Assembly (NCBI GenBank): GCA_030144725.1
Contig: JASKMD010000172.1
Location: 36,001-100,000 of the forward strand
Direction of reading: 5' to 3'
Length of the DNA: 64,000 nucleotides
Origin: Haematococcus lacustris
Taxonomy: Eukaryota > Chlorophyta > Chlorophyceae > Chlamydomonadales > Haematococcaceae
In this document: positions 22,151 to 33,307 of the stretch, piece after piece
Layout: each line of letters opens with the position of its first letter
Position numbering within the stretch: position 1 is the first letter of the stretch
The notes under the pieces: generated by a model
Seen by the model: the letters and a program-made list of their open reading frames with translations, nothing else
What the model was told of the DNA's origin: nothing
Databases searched by the model: none
Program-made: the position numbers and the translations under genes

Positions 22151-23296
22151 CTATTGACCCTCTTCAAGTTCATCTCAGTCAAGACGGACATAATTGCACA
22201 AGTTCATCTCAATTTCGAAAGTTCATCTCAGTCTGAGTCTTGTGCCTCTTCATGGATGAGCCTCCAAGTCCACTGAGCAACAGTGGTAAAGGAAGCGATG
22301 TGCCTCTCAGCCCTGCGGCCATCCGCTTCTTACATTGTTGTGAAGCCTCCGACATGTCGTGACGATAGCCGACGGCCTGCTGCGCGAGTCTGTAATAATG
22401 TAATTACACGACCGTATGTAATTACACGATTTCCCTGAGGACAACCATGTAATTACAAAGTTACAAAGTTACAGAATTACGCGTGCAATTACATGTATTT
22501 TTGTAAAATTACATGTAATTCTGTATCGCTGAGTTCATGGTGAAGATGAATCTGAGCCTTAGCATTTTCCACCCACGCCTGGTGCGTGACCCAATGACCT
22601 GGTGGGATTGGTATTAGAGATGGTGGGATTGGTATTAGAGAGTTGAAGAGTGTTACTGATAGGGAGCGGTTACTTAATTAAGTTTCATTAAGCGTCATAT
22701 TAAGTATTAGGTGGCTTACTATTACTAATTAATGTTAAGCGCTGGTAACTCTCTTTTTCTCTCGCTCTACCCTTCGTGGCTCTACCCCTTGCTTGATCCT
22801 TGCACTGCGGGCCCGCGGCGTGGTCCTGCCTAAAAAGTGCATCGACCCCTTTACTGGGTACGCGATAGCTATTCCTCACTACACACCATTTGTGCACTAC
22901 TAGAGAGCAACTTTGCTCAACTCGCATCGTTTGTGCTTAAGAACCACACCATTGGCCTTTGCTGGGTACGCAGATGCAGCACCAACCAAATCGCGTCTTT
23001 GTGCAACTTGGTCGCGGTCCACTGCGGGGCCGGGTCCCAGCGACCCAGTCATAGCCGTTTTGCTGTAATACAGCTGTTCCGGAGCCACTACGGCTTGTTG
23101 GCATATGTTGCTGCCTGCCCGCGTGCCTGCCGGCTGAAAGTGCCAATGTGAGGCGATTACGGTTGCGACCCGTGCGCTGGGGTCGCACAGCTGCACTCAT
23201 AGCAGTGTGGGCCAAAAAGAAGCAACTTAATACGACCGGCCTTAATTTAATTAAATTAAGCTATTAAGTTAATATTAAGCGGAGGAACCGCACCCT

Positions 23297-23494
23297 AGTT
23301 ACTGACTACAGATGGGAATGATCTGGTTTGGAGGACGTCAAACCCTCTGTACACTCGGGGATTCCCAGGTGGGGTGGGTTGGCGATCTGCCACATTATCC
23401 TCTTGACTACAGACCCGGTCATATCACATCTTTAAGCCATCATATTCAGTCATATGACCAATTCCTCAGCAAGTCATATGATCGGTCGCGCCCT
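23297..23494 (+). repeat. Dispersed repeat, copy 2 of 2
   Basis: Similar to 4579-4753 along its length, with a duplicated CATATGA segment near the end. It directly precedes the hAT transposase relic, so the repeat may be sequence of that transposon family. Confidence 0.75.
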
Positions 23495-23520
23495 GTTGGT
23501 GTAGGATGGAGACCCCTGTG

Positions 23521-23710
23521 CTACAACAGGTGGCAGAGCGGGTGCTTAGCATTCCTGCCACTTCGGCTGGCGTGGAGCGCCTCTTCTCAGTTTTCAAGTT
23601 TGTCTGAAGCGATCACCGCAGCCGTCTGATCATGGGCCGCATGTGGGCAACGGCCTATGTGTACTTCAACACTCGGGCCTTGAAGCACCAGGAGCAGCCC
23701 ACGGCAGCTG
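23521..23710 (+). pseudogene. hAT transposase C-terminal (dimerisation) domain relic
   Basis: The frame from 23521 reads QVAERVLSIPATSAGVERLF, then SVFKFV, an in-frame TGA (23605-23607), and SDHRSRLIMGRMWATAYVYF with NTRAL. This is the conserved hAT C-terminal dimerisation block (LSIPATSA..ER.FS........R..L). The stop codon and the absence of the DDE and BED domains nearby show it is dead and truncated. Family assignment is from the motif. A non-autonomous hAT-type MITE pair lies at 28090-29199, but no direct link is shown. Confidence 0.8.
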
Positions 23711-25128
23711 ATGCTGCTGATGTGGCGCATTAGGTGCAGTGGACGGCCAGCCAGCCTGTGAACAGTGCATCCCTTTAGTTGGGGAGGCATGGACACAGCG
23801 GCATCATGCATGGCATCATGCATGAACAGCAACGGTATGGAGTATTAGGCAGTAACAAGTAACTCACCAGATCAGTATGCATGGATTGGAGCTGCACTCG
23901 CACGTATGCATGGGTATCCTTGATGACCTTTGGTTTTGGTGGATGTGGTGCACTTAATCGTATCCTGATTGTTGCATTGGGTTGGTCAGCAAGCGAGCCA
24001 GTTAGCCTTTACAGTTGCAAGAGGGCTGTAGGGTCGAAAATTGGACAGCTTGACACACATAACAAACTCCAACACACTTAAACCACCTTATTACAATGCA
24101 CGCTGCCTGATACTAGCATGCTCGCTAACAACTATGTAGAACTACCATGCTCTGACAAAGCCAGTATTAGCTACGCATGCTCACCTCCACTGCCAGTACT
24201 CATAATGCTGCTGTTGCTGCAGTCGTGCATGTTCTAACACTAGTTCTGATCTAGCCTCCTGTCCATGCATTATGTTTTCTTGCCAATGCTTAGGTAGCCT
24301 GCAGGTTCGGGCTAGCTTGTCTACATGCCGGCGGGGCACTGGCAACAGGTAACGCTTGCCTCCCATGCAGCTGCCCACAGACTTGTTTCAATGGGAAAGG
24401 GTCGCGGGTGTGAGGAGGAAGCTGGCTGCGCTGGCCAGCCCATGTATGCATGCACGCTATTGATGTCACCGGAGCCTGCACATCCAGAAACTGCAATCTA
24501 ATGGAAATGCACCGGCTGGCAGTGCCTACAGTGCCTGAAAACAACACTGAGTGATGAGGTACCTTGTGGGAGGTGGTGTGGTGGTGTGGTGGTGAGAAGG
24601 ATGAGGTTGCCAGGGTGATGATGAATAACGCCCCTTGGGTTCACATGTCACATGAGCCACGGATTTGGGCAGGCAAGGGGTAGCTCGGATTCTGGGAGGT
24701 GGTGGTGCGTAGACCCACAGCCTAGGAGGGACGGCAGGTGCAGGGGAAGCCCTTGGGGCCATTGCCCTCCTGCTCCCAGCTCTGAGCATCGCTGTGGCCC
24801 TGCCAGCCTGCTGCCTGGACGTGCTCACCCTCCCTCCTCCTGGCCCCCCCTCCCATACCTCAGCGTCTGAGGGTGGGCCAGCTGTGGTGGGGGACGGAGT
24901 GCAGCCTGCAGCCAGCCAGGAGGGGCAGCAGCAGGGGCTGCGTGTGCGGTGCTCAGCAGGACAAAGTCGGTGCTCACCATGCAGCAGGACACGGTTTGGC
25001 ACAAGTGGTGAGTGCTGGCTTGAGTGCTTCTGTGTGAGCAAGGTGTGCTAGGTTTAGCCAGCCCATCAGGGGTTGAGCTATTTATGTCTTAAGTGTAACT
25101 TTTGTTTTGGGCTTCACCCAGTGGTGCT
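23711..25128. other. Intergenic or unresolved region
   Basis: No confident gene. At about 24725-25000 (+) one GC-rich frame is open and begins with a hydrophobic stretch (GAIALLLPALSIAVALPACC). This could be an isolated exon but has no family signature and no clear partners. The 24570-24600 GTGGTGTGGTGGTG run is low complexity. Confidence 0.35.
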
Positions 25129-25229
25129 TTACTGTGTTTGTCCGGTGAAGCGCTGCTTCTTAGCGAGGGCCTCTTTCTCCTTCCGCTTCTCAACCACGCA
25201 TTTCATGGCAGCACTTAGGACGTATGCAA
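25129..25229 (-). CDS. Orphan C-terminal exon of an unknown protein
   Basis: After acceptor GGCAG|TTGCATACG the minus strand reads AYVLSAAMKCVVEKRKEKEA followed by LAKKQRFTGQTQ and TAA (25131-25129), 32 residues. The strongly basic, lysine-rich helix looks like a real C-terminus of a nucleolar, ribosomal or chromatin protein, but no family is recognised. No upstream exon could be joined. It may be the end of a gene whose other exons were not recognised, or a retained fragment. Confidence 0.35.
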
Positions 25230-27255
25230 CTGCCTGCTAAGAACATGTAGCTAATCAAAAACATGGAGCCTGACACGGGTGATTGAGGCATGGCAGAATG
25301 TGATGGACAAGTGTGACAGAGTGTGTTCATTAGGACCATATGAGTTATCACAGATGTGTCTGATACTAGGTGCACTAGATCCACACCTTTGCCCGGTGTG
25401 CTGTGTGAGCAAAGTGAGCAGGTGAGCATCAAGCCGGGCCACTGCCCGCCATGCTGGTCATGGCATGGTCGGCTGTCTGATGTATGATATTGTTAACAAT
25501 GATTGGTGTCCTTGCTAACAATCTGTTGTGAGCCAATGCTGATGGCAGCTGTCCTGGCCTGATGTCACAGGGGTCAGGTAATGATGTAGGTGGTAGGCGA
25601 CCGTGACCATGTGTATGGCATGTCTAGGCCATGGCATACACATGCGATGGGAACTCCACACAGACAAAAACACCGTTTTGTGGTGGTTCACAATTAGTGT
25701 GTTCGACTGCAATGAATGCTCAAGGTTGAGAGCCAAGGTGCTGGTCGTGGCATGCTAGACATACTCAATGCAAGGCGATACCACATACCCAATGCAAGGC
25801 GAGGGGCAGAGTGCCAACCATTGAGGACAGGGGCAAAGCGCTACCCAGGAGCGACATGTGCTGAGGTACTCGCAGCTGGGTCACAGTGGGCGAACTAGTG
25901 TGAACCCCACACTAGTGTGTGGCACCTGACACCCACCTCAACCGGGGTGTCACACTCACCAGATTTGAATCACACAGAAAAGGGACCAAAGGTAGGGAAA
26001 TTGAGGCACAGAGCCTCTGACATGATGTTGCGTTGCCAGAAAGCGGGCAGAGATGCCCTCCCAACGCTACAGCTGTTACCATCGCAGTTGGCGGCGGAGA
26101 ATGTGGCTGTGAGCTGTGTGTTGGCAGGGTTCAAACCATACCACCTGTAATCTGAGAAGGTGTAGTACCAGGCCTGCAGGCATCAGGGCATCCCCAGAGT
26201 AGATGCAGAGGGCAAACAAATGATGATGGTGCAGAAAGAAGCCGAGCTGGAAGGAAGTGCACCTGGCAAGGGGCAAGGGGCAGAGGCAGGGCAGACAGAC
26301 AGACAAAGATGGTGCAGGAAGATGCTGAGTTTAAAAGGAGGTTCAGGGTATGAAGGTGGCAGAGGGCAAAGGTGCGTGTCAGGGAGGTGCTGCAGCCTAG
26401 CACAACTAGCTTGTCTGTGCTGTATGGCATCACCCCTAGAAGCTCCGGCAGCACTGTCAAGAGCCAGGTGCAGCATAGTGACACGCCCTCCAGTGCTCCC
26501 AGCCCTGGAAAGAAAGGAGGAAGGAAAGACGAAACGAAAGAAAGGCTATGCCCTCGCCGTTGGGCGTGCATTGAGGGAGGAGAGTAGCCTCGGGGCATGC
26601 CCTACCACCAGTCCCCAGCCCTGGCCTACCTACAGTGTTGTAGTGCTTCGAGTTTGAGAAAGGCATGCAGGCAGTACACTATGCATTGCAGTGTGACTAC
26701 TCTGATGGAGTGATTATGTTGCTGCTGCTGGGAGGCTAATCTTAGGTTAAGCCAGGCCCTTGAGCCACACCATGAACACGACATTCCTGGCCACATTGAA
26801 GCAGTTGGAGGTCGAGCACCTGCAGGCAGCAGGAAGAAGTCCGGGGCCAGAAGTCCTCACCTGCTGTCACCTGCATTGCCAGGCTTTGGCTACTGCTAGG
26901 GAGGGGCCTGCGACTGCCTGCCGCCTGCAGCTCCATGTGTCTCCCTGTGCCTGCCTGCCTGCTCAACTTCATGTGTGACGCACATGCGGTTGGTCATGGC
27001 AGGGTCTGCAGCTGCCCTTTGTGTGACAAGGCGCCAGAGAGCTGGGCTTGACTGTGTCTGGTCTGCACAGCCACTGTCTAATGACCAACTGGACACCATG
27101 TATCAATGCCAGGAGCCATGCCATGGAGATGTGCCAACGACACCCAAGCCACCCAAGCAAGCACACTGGGTTTTACCACCCCAAGCAAGCAAGATGCCTC
27201 GGGTACGGTATGATGTGCCTGTGGAGGGTCAGGCTGATCCAGACCCCTGTGCCCC
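25230..27255. other. Intergenic region downstream of the protease gene
   Basis: No gene is recognised. It includes a purine-rich stretch (26220-26560) and a 40-bp segment (GGGAGGAGAGTAGCCTC, 26573-26606) that recurs at 31987-32022, so it contains part of a dispersed repeat. A B-box-like GGGTTCAAACC at 26127 has no partner A box. Confidence 0.4.
26573..26606 (+). repeat. Dispersed repeat segment
   Basis: GGGAGGAGAGTAGCCTCGGG followed by GCATG matches 31987-32022 with one or two differences. Both copies are preceded by A/G-rich DNA with GAAAGAAAG. The element type is unknown. Confidence 0.5.
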
Positions 27256-30200
27256 TCACCTGCAGGTCAGCGTGTAGCTCATGGCGGTGTTGGCCCACTG
27301 CCCCAGGTCAGAGATGTAGATGCAGGCACGGCTGCTAGCAGCATAGGGCTGAGGGAAGAACATGGTGAGCGCAGCGCCGCCAAAGTTGTTCCGGGTGTAC
27401 AGGACAGCTGAACAGGTGATTGTAGGGGAGTCTGCAGGCGGCAGGCGCGCTAGGCAGTTTAATGGTGGGTAGCTCAAGCACATCCCTACCCAGCTCAGCG
27501 GGCGAGAGCAGCAACAGCCACAACGGTTGCACCAGCCAGACTTCGCTTTCCGGGTCCTGGTCAAGAGGGGTGTGGACAAGGCTGGGGTGAGGGAGTAGCA
27601 GGGCAGCAGGTGCGGCTGGGCTGGCTGGCACCAGCTGTACAGCACAGGGACAAGCCAACAAGGTGCTGTGGCTTGCTTCGCGCTGCGTGAGTCATTGTGT
27701 GGGAGAGGTTGAAGCAGGTCGCTGCTAGGCCTTTAAACAGAGAGCAAGCATCAGGAGCATAGGGAGTCGTGGTGAAAGGTCTCGAACCAGGTGGCTGGCA
27801 CTCCAGGAAGTCACACTCACCGGCAACCGGTGTGGGTGAAGGGGGTGGAGGCGGGGGGCGGTGACCTAACCCCAGCTGGGGTTGGGTTGGGCGGTGGGGG
27901 CGGTGGGGGGGGCGACCTGGCCCCAGCTGGGGTTGGGGTGGGCGGTAGGGGCGGTGGGGGCGAGGCTGTGGCCGCCTCTGTGTAGGCGATGCCCACCATG
28001 TTGTAGTAGCCGCTGCCCGTCATGAACTGTGCATCCGAGTAAGACATGCGGAAGTAGCCAGCCTCACCCCCTGCAGGTCAGGAGCACACCAGTGATTTTT
28101 TTTTGCGTAATACGTAACGATCGGAACCAAAAGCTCGTTTTCTAGGCCTGGATTTCGTTACCAAACGGACCCTTGCGTTGGCTGGCCTCGGCTGCTTCGT
28201 AACCGAAAAATGTCTCTTTATGTATAAAATATATATATAAACATCTTTTGGCATAAGAAAATGCTGCGATACTTGTTTTTCGTTACCAGTCGGGACCAAC
28301 TGCGGAACCAGCCATGTGATGGTCCTGGACCCTTCGTTACGAGCATCAGCTTGGCTGTTTAAAAAAAAAAAACACTGGAGCACACTGGCCTGTGCCCAAC
28401 TGCTGGGCTCCGGCCACTTGCCATGTATAGGTGGCCGCCGTACTCCCTACTCTGCTGCTACTCTGCTGCTACTCTGCTGCTACTCTGCTGCTGCTCTGCT
28501 GCTGCTCTGCTGCTGCTCTGCTGCTGCTCTGCTGCTGCTCTGCTGCTACTCTGCTCCATAGCAGGCTCTAGGCGTCAACAGCTAAGCCTACTGTGATGAT
28601 GCAGCGCTGGTGGCAGGGCAGCGTGTTGCATGCAGGAGCTTGACTTTCACAATCAAGGAAGGGCCAGGAGCAGGGCCAGGAGCTGCGGCAGGGGTGTCAG
28701 GTCCCAAGAGCAGCAGCATGCAAGGGTGACGTGTGTGATTAAACGCATAGAGCGGTTAGGTACATTAGATCAGCTGCAGCACATGGGCAACCCATTTTTG
28801 TGTAGAAGACCGGGAGGTTGCTTGCTGTTGAAGAAGTCTCAGCAAGGGCTGGAGGTGCTGGGCAACGTTTTGTAGCAGGGTGGCTGCAGCACAGACTCAG
28901 CATGGACACCAGTGATTCTTTTTTTGCGTAATACGTGACGATCGGAACCAAAAGCTTGTTTTCTAAGCCTGGATTTCGTTACCAAACGGACCCTTGCGTC
29001 GGCTGGCCTCGGCTGCTTCGTAATCGAAAAATGTCTTTTTGTGTATAGTATTTATATAAAAATATTTTTTGGCATAAGAAAATGCTGCGTTACTTGTTTT
29101 TCGTTACCAGTCGGGACCAACTGCGTAACCAGCCATGTGATGGTCCTGGACCCTTCGTGACCAGCATCAGCTTGGCTGTTTTGGGGGAAAAAAACACTGA
29201 TGGACACCACTCACAGGACGTGCCCCACGAGTTCTTGGCGATCCAGCATCTGTTGACATCATCGTAGCCCACCACCACCACGGCATGGCCGCCTTGCGAC
29301 CTTGAAAAGCCGTTCCACCTGTAGATGCCCCCTGCGAGCAGGCCACAGCAGCCAGGCTGCAGCACGCAGAGGAGCGAGCCCCCATGCAGAGTCTGGGAGT
29401 GGCCCAAAGTAGGTGGCTGGGAGGGCAGAGCTGCGTCCAGGGATTGGCCTTCCTCACAGTTCTTACAGGTTCAGTTGCGCTCACAAGGCACCTCAGGCTG
29501 CACTTGGTCTGGCTGCACATGCCTGGCTCAGTGTACATGCCTGGCTTAGCGCACAGGTCACAGATGTCTAATGGCCTCATGATACGCTGAGCAACGTGTT
29601 CAAGGTGTCAAAGGTGCACCCAGCCTCCACACCTCGGTAGGACATGAAGTCGTCGAACACTTCGAAATAGGTCATGATCGGCCCGTTGGTGCGAAGCCAT
29701 GCCTTTGCAGCTGCGATGTTCGTCGCGCCGGAGCCGAACAGCTGGAACGAAAACCTAACAAGAGTGTGATCATCGCAACGAAAGCATTCGAAGACAGTGA
29801 GGGCCACCTGTGGCTTCCGACTGCCTGACTGACGGCAACGAGAGCAGCTGTTCAGGGCATGTAGGTATGCCTTTCGATGTTTAAAAGACCTGGAAGGACA
29901 TTACACCCACCTGCCCGGCAGGTTGAAAGCTCTGGCCCGGTTACAGCTGGTGGAGCAGCCTGGACGCCTGCAGAGTAAGCAGACAAGCACATGACATGGA
30001 GGCAGACCAAACCCATGCAGGTCCAGGGCAGGTGGCTGTCAGGGGCAGGCTGTGGACAGGCGTAGGTGGAGTGACCACAAGAAGGATCACTGGGGACACA
30101 GAGCCACAAGGCTGACAGCAGAAGCAATCGCAATTGCATCACATCCCCAGCTGACTGTGCTAATGCTGGTTGTACTCGCGCTGCCCCACCCCACAGCACC

Positions 30201-31422
30201 CAATGTATGTTTAGTTGTAACGATGCCGGCAGACAGCCAGACAGCCAGACTGCCGCTGTTGCGCACTCCCGTGCCAAGCCAGCTCCACATGCCCTGCCAC
30301 TCACCCCAAGTATGGGTAGCACGACGCCGTGGGAACACCCAAGCGCATGAGCACGTCTGTGGCCTGTGAGGGGTACCACCCTATGTCACAGGTGGGTTGG
30401 TACAGCCCGTTGCAAAAGAACGTCCACTGTGGTGACAGCTGCAGGCTGCACGAGGTGCGCCGGGCCACGGCCACTGCTATCTCTGCTGCGTGAGCGAGGG
30501 CAAAGGCCTGGCAGGAGCCACACTGGCCCTGGTCCTCAACTGGGCACACGTAGTTGGAGCCGCCAGTCAGCCCAGGGTTGCGCATGTCCCAAAATGTGGG
30601 GGCGGCAGCAGCGGCGGCAATGGCAGCAGCACTGAAGGAGCGGGGAGGAGGGGGAGGGGGCAGTTGGGAGGAGCTTGTGGGGGTGGCTGATGTAGTGAAG
30701 CTGGTTGGACTCGTTGCGTTGGCCAAAGCAGCAGCCACCAAGGCAAGCCTGCATACAAGGTCAGGGGGGTTGATTTACATCAGTGAAGGCAGCTGCAATA
30801 CATGATACTTTATGGTGAGAATGTAGTGTGGCTTGTGTCGCCGTGTGTGCTACTGCCAGCATTACGTGTGGCGGTGTAATGGGATCCACTCACGCATTCG
30901 GTTGTGTGTAGCTCTTAGCGCTGATGCCCGCCTTCATCAACACGTCACGCGCTTGAGACACCTGCGACCCTAGGGCATGCGTAGTTACTAAACTGCGGCT
31001 TCGAGCCAGACCACGTTTGCAAGCTTACCTGGTTGAGAAAACTTAGATGATCACGAACGGTTCGCGCGCTGGCTATGAGCTTGTCTGGGGCGTTTGCCGC
31101 AGCCATAACGGCTCGTGCTAGACCCAGGCCTTTGGGCAAGAACTGTTGCGCAGTCAGCTGGATGGCAGAGGCTGCTGTAATGTTTACACGCAGTGCAGTG
31201 GCCGAGTTCTTCAGCGGCCCTGCGAAGATGTGAATCTTCTCTGATGGCGACATGCCACGCCGACTAGTCTTATTGTGGCACGACACAGCAGATGCAGCCT
31301 TTACCTGTGGCCTGTTGAGTTTTGGGCAGGGCCTGGGCCTCGGTTTGTGTAAGGAATGCTGCAAGCGTCAGGCATGCTACGATAGATGCGGCAAGCACGG
31401 CTGTTCTGCTAGAGGTGCGCAT
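27256..31422 (-). CDS. Papain-family (C1A) cysteine protease with proline-rich C-terminal extension (9 exons, about 511 aa)
   Basis: Exons: 31422-31305, 31219-31029, 30961-30894, 30748-30305, 29967-29911, 29754-29633, 29331-29215, 28070-27828 (end tentative), 27431-27256 (TGA). Exon 1 encodes a signal peptide (MRTSSRTAVLAASIVACLTL). The catalytic Cys is about residue 205 in EDQGQCGSCQAFA, with Gln where most C1A enzymes have Trp. The His lies in GGHAVVVVGYDD and the Asn in WIAKNSWGTSWGEAGYFR, so the triad is intact. A proline-rich spacer follows ([27 protein letters not shown]), then a C-terminal domain (VLYTRNNFGGAALTMFFP, ISDLGQWANTAMSYTLTC). The prodomain lacks a clear ERFNIN signature. 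It is likely secreted or vacuolar. The strong donor CCG|GTGAGT at 27820 does not keep phase with exon 9; the upstream CCG|GTTGCC does. Confidence 0.83.
27835..27965. repeat. Tandem proline-rich coding duplication
   Basis: Within protease exon 8 the unit encoding PPP..PNPTPAG(A/V)RSPPP is present twice in tandem. On the plus strand it appears as CCCCAGCTGGGGTTGGGTKGGGCGG repeated with G-rich filler. It forms the hinge between catalytic and C-terminal domains. Confidence 0.75.
28090..28377. mobile_element. hAT-type MITE, copy 1 (288 bp)
   Basis: Terminal inverted repeats CAGTGATTTTTTTT / AAAAAAAAACACTG enclose AT-rich sequence (TATAAAATATATATATA core). It is flanked by a perfect 8-bp target duplication GAGCACAC at 28082-28089 and 28378-28385; 8-bp duplications are typical of hAT transposons. 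It lies in intron 28071-29214 of the protease gene and is closely similar to copy 2. Confidence 0.92.
28449..28556. repeat. CTCTGCTGCT minisatellite between the two MITEs
   Basis: About eleven tandem TCTGCTGCTAC / TCTGCTGCTGC units within the same protease intron. Short open frames across it are artefacts. Confidence 0.9.
28910..29199. mobile_element. hAT-type MITE, copy 2 (290 bp)
   Basis: Same element as 28090-28377 in the same orientation, with TIRs CAGTGATTCTTTTTTT / AAAAAAACACTG. Its own 8-bp target duplication ATGGACAC is at 28902-28909 and 29200-29207. The right duplication ends 1 bp before the ACTCAC (minus GTGAGT) of the 5' splice site at 29214. Confidence 0.92.
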
Positions 31423-33307
31423 CCTGGAGGTTTAGTAACGAGATTGTTCACTGCGTACCATCGGCCTTCCACGGCCTCATCACACACTACTCTGCATGAG
31501 GAAGTAGCTAGTAAGCAGCTGGACGTAGTGTACAAGCACTTCTTCATCAGCCAAGCGGGCAAAAGGCTCCAGCTCCAGGGCAATGTCATAGGACCGCTAC
31601 ATTTGGGGCGGTGTTTGGTCTGAACGGGGTAGACTTGCCACACACTCATGCCGCGTTTCCAACCATCGGAGAGAAGATAGATAAGATCGGAAACGCATGG
31701 GGTTGGGTGACGCATGGAGGGGGGGGAGAGAGAATAAGAGATGGCCGGCAGTCCATGTCCATCTAGCCGCCGCCAAAGGTTTTAATCTCATCTATGCTCG
31801 CCGTGCATGCCGCAGCTGCTTTACAATCTGCGTCATCCACAGCAACCACACTGACATGTTGTAGGCCCCATGCACAATTGCACCTCTTCATGCAATGCTT
31901 TACCTGGTAGTGTTCAGCCAACAAGAGTCCGTAGGGGTCACGGGTAGGGTGAAAGAAAGATTGGAAGGCTGAAACATCGCCGCCGGGCGTATATGAAGGG
32001 AGGAGAGTAGCCTCAGGGCATGTTCTTGGTACTCTCTCACTAGGGACAGGTGGGGGGGGGGAGTGGGGGAGGGTTGCCAGGCTACCGGGCGCACCCAGTG
32101 GCAATGTCAACATCCTTACAATGTGAAGGTGCGGGGTGCGGGCGCGGCGGGCGGGAGCGGGGGCGGGGGAGGGGGCGGGGGAGGGGGCGGGGGAGGGGGA
32201 GGGGGAGGGGGAGGGGGAGGGGGAGGGGGAGGGGGAGGGGGAGGGGGAGGGGGAGGGGGAGGGGGAGGGGGAGGGGGAGGGGGAGGGGGAGGGGGAGGGG
32301 GAGGGGGAGGGGGAGGGGGAGGGGGAGGGGGGAGGGGGAGGGGGAGGGGGAGGGGGAGGGGGAGGGGGAGGGGGAGGGGGAGGGGGAGGGGGAGGGGGAG
32401 GGGGAGGGGGAGGGGGAGGGGGAGGGGGAGGGGGAGGGGGAGGGGGAGGGGGAGGGGGAGGGGGAGGGGGAGGGGGAGGGGGAGGGGGAGGGGGAGGGGG
32501 AGGGGGAGGGGGAAGGGGAGGGGGTCGTTTAGCTACACAGCAAGCCAGGTGGCATGTGCTCGAGCACCTACGTTGGCTAGAGACAGGGTCAATGCCCCTA
32601 TACTAAGCTAGCTAACGTCTATGACCCCAAATACCGCCTAATGAACGAAGCGCTCAATTAATGAGGGTTCGTTGGACTACCGGAGCTGCAGGCTACATAA
32701 CAAGCGATGTGGCATGTGTTTCGACATAGCTAGTGCCACTAGAGCTTGGCCAGACCTATGGCGTACTGCAGGACTGCGTATTGCCCTATTTGACGCACCA
32801 GTCAGTCTCCCAAGTGAAACCTGACGCACCTAGCTGATGTGACCTCCGTGACTGACACGGTGTCTCGCCTCCGTGTCTCGATGCTACAGCCGAACAAACA
32901 GCCGCTTGTACCCGGCGAGCATTCATCCCACGCTACGAGCGTGGTATCTTTGCGAGCAATGCTCACACAGCACGTACATACCAATGGGGTATTTCCGATG
33001 TCGCCCTCCGCCCAATGATCGCATTGGCATCGCTCCTAGCAAAGTACATAGCAAACCAACGATAGCATAGTGTCTCTACGCTCTCGACGATTCCTAGCGG
33101 TTTCGCTTGACAGACTTACTTGTCGGATTTCCTTACACACACACTAGAACCACACGATGCATGTAAAGCATGCGAAAAAGGTTGCTAGCCCGCCCACCAA
33201 AGCGCTGCCTGTCGTGCCGCATCGATGACAGTACCTACAACAATCGGTTCTGTCCGCCTGGATTCTTAGCGAGTAGGAAAGATTGGGCGAAGTGCAGGCT
33301 AGCTGCG
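31423..33307. other. Divergent intergenic region: protease (-) and fasciclin gene (+)
   Basis: It contains the promoters of both genes, a copy of a dispersed segment (31987-32022) and the large GGGGGA array. No coding exon is recognised. The 32540-33300 part is AT-richer. Confidence 0.5.
32158..32524. repeat. (GGGGGA)n hexanucleotide array, about 60 units
   Basis: About 365 bp of nearly perfect GGGGGA repeats, with one GGGGGGA slip near 32330 and one GGGGGAAGGGGA at the right end. It begins as GGGGGCGGGGGA. It has high G-quadruplex potential on the plus strand. The long Gly/Glu/Arg frames through it are not genes. Confidence 0.97.

Larger units (their letters stand above)
20950..23296. other. 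AT-rich gene-free block
   Basis: Apart from the foldback, the ATTACATGTA repeats and the palindrome cluster, no exon or RNA gene is recognised. TTAATTAA-like runs occur at 22670-22745 and 23230-23280. The composition contrasts sharply with neighbouring GC-rich genes. It could be decayed transposons or organelle-derived DNA. Confidence 0.45.

Noticed and set aside
32050..32611. Long plus-strand frames of Gly-Glu, Gly-Arg or poly-Gly
   Set aside because: They are translations of the GGGGGA array in all three frames, with no start context or family.
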